Source of the DNA: Jiangella endophytica
Lineage (GTDB): Bacteria > Actinomycetota > Actinomycetes > Jiangellales > Jiangellaceae
Length of the DNA: 40,150 nucleotides
Direction: 5' to 3'
Assembly: GCF_003427025.1 (NCBI RefSeq)
Contig: NZ_QVAI01000019.1
Span: 1 to 40,150 of the forward strand
The first letter of the stretch is position 1; every line of letters begins with the position of its first letter. The translations under genes and the position numbers were made by a program. The notes beneath the pieces are model-generated. The model saw only the letters and a program-made list of their open reading frames with translations, was not told the origin of the DNA and ran no database searches. This document shows, in pieces, positions 28,095 to 36,203 of this stretch.

Positions 28095-29387
28095 CTACTT
28101 CTCGCCGAGTCCGTCCGCGAGCAGGATCGTGAGCAGGACGACGTCCGGTCCGGCGGCGACCTTGTTGAGCGACTGCACCGACACGGCGCCCATCGGGGTC
28201 GAGACCAGCGTGAGGCCGGCGACGGGCCGCCGTGCGGACCGCCGCCGTAGCAGGATCGCGACCGGTAGCGTCGCGAGCGCCACTCCCGCGACCGGCGGCA
28301 GCGAGAACCCGGCGACGGCGGTGGCGGCGAGGACGAGGCCCACGACGACGCACGGCGCGGCCAGCGCGGCCGCCGCCTCGTGCGTGCCGATGCCCCAGAC
28401 GCGCGGCAGCTGCTCGGTGGCGAGCCAGGCCTCCGCGGCCCGCGCCGTCGTCATGACGAGGGCGAACTGTGCCAGCGCCACGACCACGACGGCCGGGGTG
28501 GCGCCGAGGACGTCGTAGGTGGCGAAGGCGAGCGGCACCGCGAGGACGCCGATGGCCGCCACCGGCCGGGCGCTGCGCAGCAGAGCCACCGCGCCCAGCG
28601 CGAGCGGTCGCGGCAGGCGGTACACCGCGGCCGGAACCGGCCGCCTGCGCGACTTCTGGTCGCGCTGCCGGGCCAGGCGCACGACCTCGCCCTCCATGAG
28701 GGTGAAGCCGGCGCTCACCGCCCAGCGGTGCCGGGCGCCACGCTGCAGCTGCCAGCGCGGCGTCAGCTCGGCGGTCACTCCGCGCCGGCTGCGGGCACCG
28801 CGCCTGACGGCGCTGCCGAGGGCGCCGCCACCGGCGATCGCCCCGGCGGCCGCCACCCCGGCCGGTCCCCAGGCCTCCCCGGCCGCGACGACCACCCCGG
28901 CCGCGCCGGCCGCGAACGCCGTCCACCGGGCCGGCCCGTCCAGGTCGCGGCGCTGCAGGTGCATCGTCACGAGGACCAGGACGACGAGCGCCACCCAGAC
29001 GGCCAGCGCCGGGACGACGGAGGGCAGCCCGACGGAGGCGAGCGCGAGGCCGGCCACGACGGCGACGACGGTCGCGAGCGCGGCCGACACCAGCAGGACC
29101 TGGACCGCCGCGCGGCGCAGCAGCCGCGCCGGGTGCTCGCGCCCGATCAGCCAGTGCAGGCGTGCCGCGGGGACGGCGAGCGGACCGGCGAAGTACCAGC
29201 CGGCGATCCAGGCGCCGACGACGAAGCACAGCAGCGACGCGGCGACCCAGCCGGGGGAGTGCCCGCGGTCCTCGGCCCGGGCCAGGACCTGCGGGACGCC
29301 GCCGGCGCCGACGGCGTACAGCACCATGGCGGTGAGGGCGGCGCCGATGGCGAGCTCGTACCAGCCGGTGGCGGTGCGTGGCCTCAC
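28095..29387 (-). CDS. Polytopic membrane protein, partner of the adjacent ABC ATPase
   Basis: 430-aa protein with about ten or more hydrophobic helices grouped in two halves, separated near residues 200-250 by a basic, soluble loop (VRLARQRDQKSRRRP and surroundings). It begins at GTG 29387, overlapping the stop of the ATPase gene by 4 bp (GTGA), so it is almost certainly the membrane component of that transporter. It has no clear similarity that I can name with confidence; it fits the loose class of ABC-2-like actinobacterial exporters (DUF6297-like is a guess). Substrate is unknown. Confidence 0.78.
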   Translation of the reverse strand: MRPRTATGWYELAIGAALTAMVLYAVGAGGVPQVLARAEDRGHSPGWVAASLLCFVVGAWIAGWYFAGPLAVPAARLHWLIGREHPARLLRRAAVQVLLVSAALATVVAVVAGLALASVGLPSVVPALAVWVALVVLVLVTMHLQRRDLDGPARWTAFAAGAAGVVVAAGEAWGPAGVAAAGAIAGGGALGSAVRRGARSRRGVTAELTPRWQLQRGARHRWAVSAGFTLMEGEVVRLARQRDQKSRRRPVPAAVYRLPRPLALGAVALLRSARPVAAIGVLAVPLAFATYDVLGATPAVVVVALAQFALVMTTARAAEAWLATEQLPRVWGIGTHEAAAALAAPCVVVGLVLAATAVAGFSLPPVAGVALATLPVAILLRRRSARRPVAGLTLVSTPMGAVSVQSLNKVAAGPDVVLLTILLADGLGEK

Positions 29388-30016
29388 GTCCGGCCCGACC
29401 GGGTCAGGTCGAGGACGGGGCAGCCGAGGCGGTCGACGAGGCCGGCGGCGTGACTGGACAGCAGGATGCAGCGATCGGGCGTCGCCATCGACACCAGTTC
29501 GTCGGCGAGCAGGTCGATGCCGTCGGCGTCGAGGTGCTGTTCGGGCTCGTCCAGCAGCAGGACCCGCCACGGCCGCACCCGGGCGGCCGCCAGCGCCGCC
29601 CGGCGCCGCTGGCCCGCGCTCAGCGACTCCGGCAGCCGGTCGCGCTGGCCGGCCACGCCGAAGCGCTCCAGCGCAGCGTCGACCGCCTCGGCGCCACGGT
29701 CGCCGGACATGAGGACGAGGTGGTCGGCCACGGTGAGGTCCGGCAGCCACGTGAAGTCGTCGAGGATGCCGAACACCTGGCGCCAGTGCGCCGCCGACGA
29801 CGGGTCCGACCGCACGCCGCCGACGGCGATGGCCCCGGCGTCGAGTGGCGCGGCGCCGGCCAGGCACTCCAGCAGGGTCGACTTGCCCGCGCCGTTGGGG
29901 CCGACCAACGCGACGACGCCGCCGCCCGGGACGTCGAACGTGAGGTCGTCGACGACCACCAGCTCACCGTAGGTCTTGCGCAGCCCGGCGGCGCTCAGCA
30001 CCGGAGCCGGGCTCAT
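29384..30016 (-). CDS. ABC transporter ATP-binding protein
   Basis: 210-aa nucleotide-binding domain. Walker A is GPNGAGKS (residues 39-46), signature LSAGQ (132-136), Walker B VLLLDEP (about 152-158), and the switch His189 in SSHAAG. The Q-loop position has no obvious glutamine (FGILDDFTWLPDLT). ATG 30016 overlaps the stop of the upstream acetyltransferase remnant (ATGA); an ATG at 30040 is less likely. It pairs with the overlapping membrane protein as a probable exporter and is not expected to serve the sugar importers in the window. Confidence 0.92.
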   Translation of the reverse strand: MSPAPVLSAAGLRKTYGELVVVDDLTFDVPGGGVVALVGPNGAGKSTLLECLAGAAPLDAGAIAVGGVRSDPSSAAHWRQVFGILDDFTWLPDLTVADHLVLMSGDRGAEAVDAALERFGVAGQRDRLPESLSAGQRRRAALAAARVRPWRVLLLDEPEQHLDADGIDLLADELVSMATPDRCILLSSHAAGLVDRLGCPVLDLTRSGRT

Positions 30017-30506
30017 GCGGGCGCCAACCCGAGCTCCCATCGTGTCGACGGCCCGAGGCGCGGATGCTCGGTCTCACCGGCCGGCTGGAAGCCGGCGCGG
30101 ACGAGCGCGGCCGCCGACGCGTCGTTGCCGCGGGCGGTGACGGCCCGGACCGTGGTGACCGGCTGCGACCGGAGCCAGCCGACCACGTGCGGATGGCGTC
30201 GATCATCAGGCCGCGGCCGCGGCCGTCGGGGGCGAGGAAGTAGGAGATCTCTGCGGTGTCGCCGGTGATCTCGGCGGCGAGGTTGCCGACCAGGCGGTGG
30301 TGCTCGTCCTCGATGGCGAACGCCGCGGTCGAGTCGCTCGCGTGTGCGGCCTCGATGGCCGCGACGACCTCGGCGACCGTGAGGTCGGCCCGTTCGGTGG
30401 TGAAGGCGAGGACCTGGTCGTCGCGGGCCGCGACGTACCAGGCGGCGTCGTCGGCGCGCCACGGCCGCAGAGTCGTCCGTTCGCCCGTCACCGCGCCGAT
30501 CTCCAC
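30013..30506 (-). pseudogene. GNAT acetyltransferase, frameshifted
   Basis: The N-terminal part (from GTG 30506: MEIGAVTGERTTLRPW ... ISYFLAPDGRGRGLMIDAIR) is a normal GNAT-domain start including the acetyl-CoA loop GRGRG. Near 30187-30191 the coding switches frame: the continuation VVGWLRSQPVTTVRAVTARGNDASAAALVRAGF, with the typical GNAT ASxxLxxxxGF pattern, is read one base off. One missing base explains both halves, and the restored gene would be about 164 aa and end in an ATGA overlap with the ABC ATPase. Either a recent pseudogene or a sequencing error. Confidence 0.8.
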
Positions 30507-30540
30507 GTCACGATCCTGCCAGAGCCATGGCGCCCCCGGC

Positions 30541-31680
30541 TCACCAGTTCGTGTAGGCGCCGTCCGGGGTGCGCAGGTGCGGCCGTTCGGCCGGGGTGGC
30601 GCGCAGCTCACGGGCCGCCGCGCGGTCGATGTCGACGCCGAGGCCGGGCGCCTCGCTGCGCTCCACCCAGCCGGGGCGCACCGTCGGGCGGACGGTGAAC
30701 AGCGCGGCCGTGGCCGGCTCCGGCGCCACCTGGTGCTCCTGGACGCCGACGTTCGGGCAGGCCAGGTTGAGGTGCAACGACGCGGCGGCCGTGACCGGGC
30801 CGAGCGGGTTGTGGGTGGCCAGCTTGACGTAGTGCGTCTCGGCCAGCGCGGCGATCTTCTTCGCCTCCGTCAGCCCGGCCGCCACCGCGACGTCGACCCG
30901 CGCGTAGTCGATGAGGTCGCGCTCGATCAGCCGCTGGAACTCCCACTTCGAGCCGTACACCTCGCCGGTGGCCAGCGGCACCCCGGTGCGCAGGCGCAGC
31001 ATCTCGTAGCTGTCCAGCGACTCCGCCCGCAGCGGGTCCTCGACGAAGTACGGCCGGGTCGCCTCGATCTCGCGGCACAGCGTGACCGCCTCCGGCGGGT
31101 CCAGCCGGGTGTGGACGTCGAGGATCAGCTCGATCTCATCACCCAGCGCCTCGCGGGCGGCGTGCATCATGGCGATCGACGCGCGCATGCTGGCCCGCTG
31201 GTCCAGGACGCCGTCGTCGTGCGGCGCGGCGAAGCGCAGGTGCCGCCAGCCCTCCTCGACCAGTTGCCGGCACCGGTCGAGGAACGCCGGCAACTCCCGG
31301 TACTGGTCGCCGACGTGGACGTAGCACGGCACGGCGTCGCGGACCTGCCCGCCGAGCAGCTCGTACACCGGGACGCCGAGCGCCTTGCCGCGGATGTCCC
31401 ACAGCGCGACGTCGATGGCGGCGATCGCGGCGGAGAGGAACCGGTCGGACGGGAAGAAGCCGCGCCGGAACATGACCTGCCACAGGTGCTCGATGCGGGT
31501 GGGGTCCTCGCCGACGATCAGCTCCGCCAGGTGCTCGATGCCGCCTGCGACAGCACCCTGCCGGGTCCGGATGCCGACCTCGCCCAGGCCGTGGATGCCC
31601 TCGTCGGTGTCGACCACGACCAGCATCATGCTGTCGCCGTGGTCGGGGAGGGTGAGCACTTCGCACCCGGTGATCTTCAT
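30541..31680 (-). CDS. Enolase-superfamily sugar-acid dehydratase
   Basis: 379-aa mandelate racemase/muconate lactonising enzyme homologue. The barrel carries metal ligands Asp188, Glu214 and Glu240 (LILDVHTR, FVEDPL, ATGEVYG), the D-x-H His190, and the Asp263-His290 dyad (YARVDV, THNPLGPV). That residue set matches acid-sugar dehydratases such as galactonate and mannonate dehydratases rather than racemases. It would convert an aldonate to a 2-keto-3-deoxy acid in the cytoplasm. It is divergent from the LacI gene and the sugar importer, and probably acts downstream of the secreted glycoside hydrolase-like proteins. The substrate is not fixed by sequence. Confidence 0.9.
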   Translation of the reverse strand: MKITGCEVLTLPDHGDSMMLVVVDTDEGIHGLGEVGIRTRQGAVAGGIEHLAELIVGEDPTRIEHLWQVMFRRGFFPSDRFLSAAIAAIDVALWDIRGKALGVPVYELLGGQVRDAVPCYVHVGDQYRELPAFLDRCRQLVEEGWRHLRFAAPHDDGVLDQRASMRASIAMMHAAREALGDEIELILDVHTRLDPPEAVTLCREIEATRPYFVEDPLRAESLDSYEMLRLRTGVPLATGEVYGSKWEFQRLIERDLIDYARVDVAVAAGLTEAKKIAALAETHYVKLATHNPLGPVTAAASLHLNLACPNVGVQEHQVAPEPATAALFTVRPTVRPGWVERSEAPGLGVDIDRAAARELRATPAERPHLRTPDGAYTNW

Positions 31681-31782
31681 GGGCTACGGCGTCCCTTCGC
31701 TGCTGTGAAAACGATCCCGCAAATCACTCATCGCGGCGGTCAGTACCGTAGCGTACGTCCGAGTTCACTGCATAGATACCTC

Positions 31783-31810
31783 TTGACACACATCAGAAAC
31801 GTTTGCAATG
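31783..31810 (+). promoter_or_regulatory. LacI promoter/operator candidate
   Basis: TTGACA (31783-31788) is a clear -35; about 16-17 bp further there is only a weak -10 (GCAATG, 31805-31810). In the spacer lies AAACGTTT (31797-31804), a perfect palindrome within GAAACGTTTGC, close to the centre of LacI-family operators (AACGTT or AACG-CGTT cores). It likely mediates autorepression of the lacI-type gene and the downstream importer. A related half-site, GAAAACGATC (31707-31716), is near the divergent dehydratase start. Confidence 0.55.
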
Positions 31811-31855
31811 CTGCCGCCGCGTCATCAGTCCACCGCAGTGTCGAGGAGGAGCCAC

Positions 31856-32848
31856 ATGGCCGTCACGATCGGCTCGGTCGCCAAGGCCGCCGGGGTGTCC
31901 GTCTCGACCGTGTCCCGCGCGCTGAACACACCGGACCTCGTCAACGCCGCCACCCGGCAGCGGGTCGTGGCCGCCGCCGAACGCCTGGGCTACACGCCCA
32001 ACCCGGCGGCGCGGTCGCTGCGTGAAGGTCGCACCGAGTCGCTCGGGCTGCTGATCCCCGATATCACCAACCCGTTCTTCCCGCCGATCTTCAAGGCGAT
32101 GCAGGAGCGGGCGAAGCGGCAGGGCTACACCCTCCTGGTCGCCGACAGCGACGAGCGCGAGGCGGACGAGCTCGAGACCATCGCCGCGGTGTCGAAGAAG
32201 GTGGACGGCCTCGTCCTCTGGGCGTCGATGCTGCCGGAGAACCGGCTCGCCGAGCTGGCCGAGCGGATGCCCGTCGTGCTGGTCAACCGCCAGGTCCCGG
32301 GCGTCAGCGAGGTGCACGTCTCGCTCACCGACGGCATCGCCCAGGCCACCGAGCACCTCAAGGCGTACGGCCACCAGCGGTGCGTCTTCGTCGACGGCAA
32401 CGGCAACCGGCCCGACCAGTCGCGGTCGAAGTCGATCCGCGAGGCGTTCGACGCGCACGGCATGTCGCTGGTCGAGATCGGCCCGTACGAGCCCCGGTTC
32501 GAGACCGGGGTGCACGCCGCGCCGCTCGTCCTCGCCCACCAGGCGACCGCGGTGCTGGCGCACAACGACCTCGTCGCGATGGGCGTGCTGCACCAGCTCG
32601 CCGCACTCGGCGCCTCGGTGCCCGGCGACATCAGCGTGGTCGGCATCGACGACACGTTGCTGGCGTCGGTGTCCACGCCGTCCCTGACCACCATCCGCAT
32701 CGACCCGGACGAGATCGCCAGCCGCGCGGTCGACCTGTTGATCGGCCTGGTCCACGAACGTCCGCCTGCCACGCCGGTGGTCCAGATCGGGTCGCGGCTG
32801 ATACCCCGCGGCACGACCGGGCCGGTCCGGCGCGATCCGCAGCAGTAG
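31856..32848 (+). CDS. LacI-family transcriptional regulator
   Basis: 330-aa regulator. The N-terminal helix-turn-helix is IGSVAKAAGVSVSTVSRALN, followed by the hinge helix NPAARSLREGRTESLGLL and a periplasmic-binding-like effector domain (LLIPDITNPFF ... VVGIDDTLLASVSTPSLTTI). It presumably senses a sugar or its breakdown product and controls the divergent dehydratase and the importer. ATG 31856 has GGAGGAG about 4 nt upstream; the frame is open to 31808 but lacks a ribosome-binding site. It is followed after 60 bp by the binding-protein gene. Confidence 0.94.
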   Translation: MAVTIGSVAKAAGVSVSTVSRALNTPDLVNAATRQRVVAAAERLGYTPNPAARSLREGRTESLGLLIPDITNPFFPPIFKAMQERAKRQGYTLLVADSDEREADELETIAAVSKKVDGLVLWASMLPENRLAELAERMPVVLVNRQVPGVSEVHVSLTDGIAQATEHLKAYGHQRCVFVDGNGNRPDQSRSKSIREAFDAHGMSLVEIGPYEPRFETGVHAAPLVLAHQATAVLAHNDLVAMGVLHQLAALGASVPGDISVVGIDDTLLASVSTPSLTTIRIDPDEIASRAVDLLIGLVHERPPATPVVQIGSRLIPRGTTGPVRRDPQQ

Positions 32849-32850
32849 CC

Positions 32851-32867
32851 GCCGACGCATCGTCGGC
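32851..32867 (+). terminator. Short hairpin between the lacI-type gene and the importer
   Basis: GCCGACG (32851-32857) and CGTCGGC (32861-32867) form a 7-bp stem with loop CAT, 2 nt after the regulator stop. No T tract follows. It could partly terminate or protect transcript ends so that regulator and binding protein are made in different amounts. Confidence 0.4.
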
Positions 32868-32908
32868 ACCCTCCACCTCCAGGTACGAGGAAGTCCTTGG
32901 GAGCGCAC

Positions 32909-34309
32909 ATGACATCCATGGCCACACCACGCCTGTCGCGCGTCGCCGCGCTGCTGCTCAGCGGCATCGCCGGCGCCGGCCTGCTGACCGCCTGCGGCAG
33001 CGACGACAACGCCGGCGGGAGCGGCGGCGACGGCGGCACCGTCACCATCCGCGTCCAGGGCCTGCCGCCGGGCACCGACCAGGCCGGGCAGGACCAGTTC
33101 AACGCGAAGATCGCCGAGTTCGAGGAGCAGAACCCGGACATCACGATCGAGGCGTCCACCAACGAGTACGACCCGCAGACGTTCTCCGCGCTGCTGGCCG
33201 GCGGTGGCGTCGAGGACGTCATCCGGGTCCCGCTGACCGAGCCGCAGGGCCTGATCCAGCGTGGGCAGGTGCAGCCGATCACGCAATACCTCGACGAGTG
33301 GGAGCACGCCGACGAGATCAACCCGCAGGTGCTGGAGCCGATCTCCGACGCCGACGGCGAGGTCTACGGCATCCCGCGCTCGCCGTTCGCGCTGGGCCTG
33401 GTCTACAACCGGGCGCTGTTCGAGCAGGCCGGCCTCGACCCCGACGCCCCGCCGGCGACGTGGGACGACGTCCGTACGGCCGCGCAGGCGATCAGCGCCG
33501 CCACCGGTGCGGCCGGCTTCGTGCACGAGTCCAAGGACGGCACCGGCGGCTGGCAGCTGACCATGCTGGCGTACGCGCACGGCGGCGACCTCGAGAAGCC
33601 CGACGGCGACACCTACGTCGCGGACTTCCAGAACGACGCCGTCCGCGACTCGCTGGAACTGCTGCGCGAGATGCGCTGGACCGACCAGTCGATGGGCGAG
33701 ACGCAGCTGCTCAACCAGGACGACGTCATCCGCCAGTTCGCCGCCGGGCAGGTCGGCATGTTCATGGGCACGCCGGGCACCTACCGGGTGGCCAAGCAGA
33801 ACTTCGGCATGGAGGAGACCGCGAACTACGGCGTCACGTCGATGCCGCAGGCCGGCGGCGACGCCACGATGAGCGGCGGCGAGATCTTCATGGTCCCGGC
33901 GTCGGTGCCGGAGGACCGTGCCGCGGCCGCGGTGAAGTGGATGGTGTTCTACTACGCCGAGCCGCAGTACGACCCGGAGACCGCGGCCGCCGAGGCCGAG
34001 GCGCTGGCGCAGGACCCGGCCGCCGCCGTCGGCGTCCCGGTGCTGCCGATGTTCGACGACGCGCAGCAGCAGCTGATCAACGATGCCATCGCGCCGTTCG
34101 TGAACGTCGAGCTGGAGAACTTCCAGCCGTACCTGACCGGCACGCCGGAGCTGGAGCTGAAGCCGGAGCCGCCGCTCAACGCGCAGGCGCTCTACCAGGT
34201 GCTCGACCCGGTCGTGCAGGCCGTGCTGACCGACGCCGACGCCGACATCGACGCGCTGCTGGCGTCGGCCGAGGACGAGGCCAACCGCCAGCTCGCGGCC
34301 GCACAGTAA
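32909..34309 (+). CDS. Sugar ABC transporter substrate-binding lipoprotein
   Basis: 466-aa lipoprotein with signal residues 1-28 and lipobox LLTAC (Cys29), then a Gly/Ser/Asp linker. The mature part has the family-1 pattern: TIRVQGLPPGTD, YNRALFEQAGLDPDAPPATWDDV, FAAGQVGMFMGTPGTYRV. The C-terminal region is long and acidic (about 60 residues after the last typical motif), giving above-average size. ATG 32909 has GGGAG 5 nt upstream. It belongs to the same cluster as the dehydratase and the secreted glycoside hydrolase-like proteins, so its ligand is probably their oligosaccharide product. Confidence 0.93.
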   Translation: MTSMATPRLSRVAALLLSGIAGAGLLTACGSDDNAGGSGGDGGTVTIRVQGLPPGTDQAGQDQFNAKIAEFEEQNPDITIEASTNEYDPQTFSALLAGGGVEDVIRVPLTEPQGLIQRGQVQPITQYLDEWEHADEINPQVLEPISDADGEVYGIPRSPFALGLVYNRALFEQAGLDPDAPPATWDDVRTAAQAISAATGAAGFVHESKDGTGGWQLTMLAYAHGGDLEKPDGDTYVADFQNDAVRDSLELLREMRWTDQSMGETQLLNQDDVIRQFAAGQVGMFMGTPGTYRVAKQNFGMEETANYGVTSMPQAGGDATMSGGEIFMVPASVPEDRAAAAVKWMVFYYAEPQYDPETAAAEAEALAQDPAAAVGVPVLPMFDDAQQQLINDAIAPFVNVELENFQPYLTGTPELELKPEPPLNAQALYQVLDPVVQAVLTDADADIDALLASAEDEANRQLAAAQ

Positions 34310-34326
34310 TCCGGAGGTTCGATCCA

Positions 34327-35274
34327 GTGACGACGGCGACGGTCACCCGTCCCACCGAGGAGCAGGCGGCCCAGCAGGGCCGGGCCGCCCGCTCCCGCCG
34401 GTGGCGGGCCGGCGGGCGCAGGGAGCTCGCCGGGCTGCTGTTCCTGCTCCCCGCGATCGTGATCTTCGGTCTGTTCGCGTGGTGGCCGATCGTCCGCGGG
34501 CTGATCATCAGCTTCCAGCGGACCGACCTGATGGGCACCAGCGAGTGGGTCGGCCTGGACAACTTCCAGGCGCTGTTCGCCGACCCGCTGCTGGGCACGG
34601 CGGTGCAGAACACGCTGCTGTTCGTCGGGCTGGGCGTGCTGATCGGGTTCCCGGCGCCGCTGATCCTGGCGTCGGTCCTGTCGACGGTGCGCCGGCTCGG
34701 CGGGGTGTACCGGTTCCTCGTCTACCTGCCGGTGGTGATCCCGCCGGTGGTGTCGGTGCTGCTGTGGAAGTGGTTCTACGACCCGGGCGCCGGCCTGTTC
34801 AACGAGCTGCTCGGCAAGGTCGGGCTGGGCCCGTACCCATGGCTGGAGTCGCCGGACACCGCGATGCTCAGCCTCGTCCTCGAGTCGACGTGGGCGGGCA
34901 TGGGCGGCACCGTCCTCATCTACCTGGCGGCGATGGTCGGCATCCCGCAGGAGCTGTACGAGGCGGCCGAGATCGACGGCGCGAACCTCTGGCAGCGCAT
35001 CTGGCACGTCATGCTGCCGCAGCTGCGCACCGTGATCGCCCTGCTGCTGCTCTGGCAGCTGATCAACACCGTGCAGGTGTTCACCGAGCCGTACGTCTTC
35101 ACCGGCGGCGGGCCGCAGAACGCCACCACGACCGTCCTTCTGCTGATCTTCAGGTACGGGTTCCAGCAGGGCAACTACGGCCAGGCCGCGGCGCTGGCGT
35201 TCCTGCTCGCCCTCGCGCTGGCCCTGATGTCGGCGGTGTACCTGCGGGCCACCCGGAGCTGGAGCAAGTCATGA
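34327..35274 (+). CDS. Sugar ABC transporter permease (MalF-type)
   Basis: 315-aa permease with about six helices and the EAA coupling loop ELYEAAEIDGANLWQRIW followed by MLPQLR. It has a long basic N-terminal tail (residues 1-32, RAARSRRWRAGGRRE). GTG 34327 has GGAGG 9 nt upstream. Its stop overlaps the next ATG by 4 bp. Forms a CUT1 importer with the following permease; no ATPase gene accompanies it. Confidence 0.94.
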   Translation: MTTATVTRPTEEQAAQQGRAARSRRWRAGGRRELAGLLFLLPAIVIFGLFAWWPIVRGLIISFQRTDLMGTSEWVGLDNFQALFADPLLGTAVQNTLLFVGLGVLIGFPAPLILASVLSTVRRLGGVYRFLVYLPVVIPPVVSVLLWKWFYDPGAGLFNELLGKVGLGPYPWLESPDTAMLSLVLESTWAGMGGTVLIYLAAMVGIPQELYEAAEIDGANLWQRIWHVMLPQLRTVIALLLLWQLINTVQVFTEPYVFTGGGPQNATTTVLLLIFRYGFQQGNYGQAAALAFLLALALALMSAVYLRATRSWSKS

Positions 35275-36140
35275 GCGGATTCGTCTCCGAGACCAGCCGG
35301 CGCCGGCAGCGCACCCGCGGCGCGCTGTTCACCGTCCACGCCCTCACGCTGATCGCGCTGGTCCTGATCGGCCTCGGGCCGCTGTACTGGGCGGCCAAGG
35401 GCGCGGTCTCGTCGCCGACCGAGCTGGTGACGAACCCGCTGGCGCTGTGGCCGGGCGACGCGCGGTGGGGCAACTTCTCGCTCGCGTGGGACGACCTGCA
35501 GGTCGGCCGGTACGTGCTGAACAGCTTCTGGATCGTGCTCGGCTCGTGGGCCGTGCAGCTGTTCGTCGCCGCCACCGCCGGGTTCGCGCTGTCGGTGCTG
35601 CGGCCGAGGATCGGGCCGTACGTGTACGGCGCGATCCTGGCGACGATGTTCGTGCCCTACACGGTGTCGATGGTCAGCCTGTTCCTGACGATCATCGACC
35701 TGCCGTTCCTGGGCATCAACATCGCCAACACGTACTGGGCGATCTGGCTGCCGGCCGGCGCCAACGCGTTCAACGTGCTGCTGGCGAAGGGGTTCTTCGA
35801 CGCGCTGCCGGGGGAGCTGTTCGATGCCGCGAAGGTCGACGGCGCCGGCACCTGGCGGCTGCTGTGGAGCATCGTGCTGCCGATGAGCCGGCCGATCCTC
35901 GCCGTCATCAGCCTCCTCGCCGTCATGCACTCGTGGAAGGACTTCATCTGGCCGCTGGTCGCGATCGCCGACCCGCAGAAGCAGCCGATCGCCGTCGCGC
36001 TGACGGTGCTGGCCGGCCAGGCGCCGCAGGACCAGCTGATCGCCGCGATGGTGCTCGCACTGGTCCCGCCGGTGATCGTCTTCCTGGCCTTCCAGCGCCA
36101 GATCGTCGCCGGACTCGGTTTCACGGGGGTGAAGGGCTAG
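35271..36140 (+). CDS. Sugar ABC transporter permease (MalG-type)
   Basis: 289-aa permease with about six helices and an EAA-type loop read as ELFDAAKVDGAGTWRLLW followed by VLPMSRP. The conserved SxxTELVxNPLALWP segment after the first helix is typical of MalG-type subunits. ATG 35271 overlaps the preceding stop. It is followed by a 63-bp gap with an AAGGAGGG site that starts the secreted glycoside hydrolase-like gene, so these are likely co-transcribed. Confidence 0.94.
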   Translation: MSGFVSETSRRRQRTRGALFTVHALTLIALVLIGLGPLYWAAKGAVSSPTELVTNPLALWPGDARWGNFSLAWDDLQVGRYVLNSFWIVLGSWAVQLFVAATAGFALSVLRPRIGPYVYGAILATMFVPYTVSMVSLFLTIIDLPFLGINIANTYWAIWLPAGANAFNVLLAKGFFDALPGELFDAAKVDGAGTWRLLWSIVLPMSRPILAVISLLAVMHSWKDFIWPLVAIADPQKQPIAVALTVLAGQAPQDQLIAAMVLALVPPVIVFLAFQRQIVAGLGFTGVKG

Positions 36141-36203
36141 GGGCAGCCCGAGCCCGTGCTCTGACGCACGTTCCGCACTTCGACGAAGAAGGAGGGACGC
36201 ACC

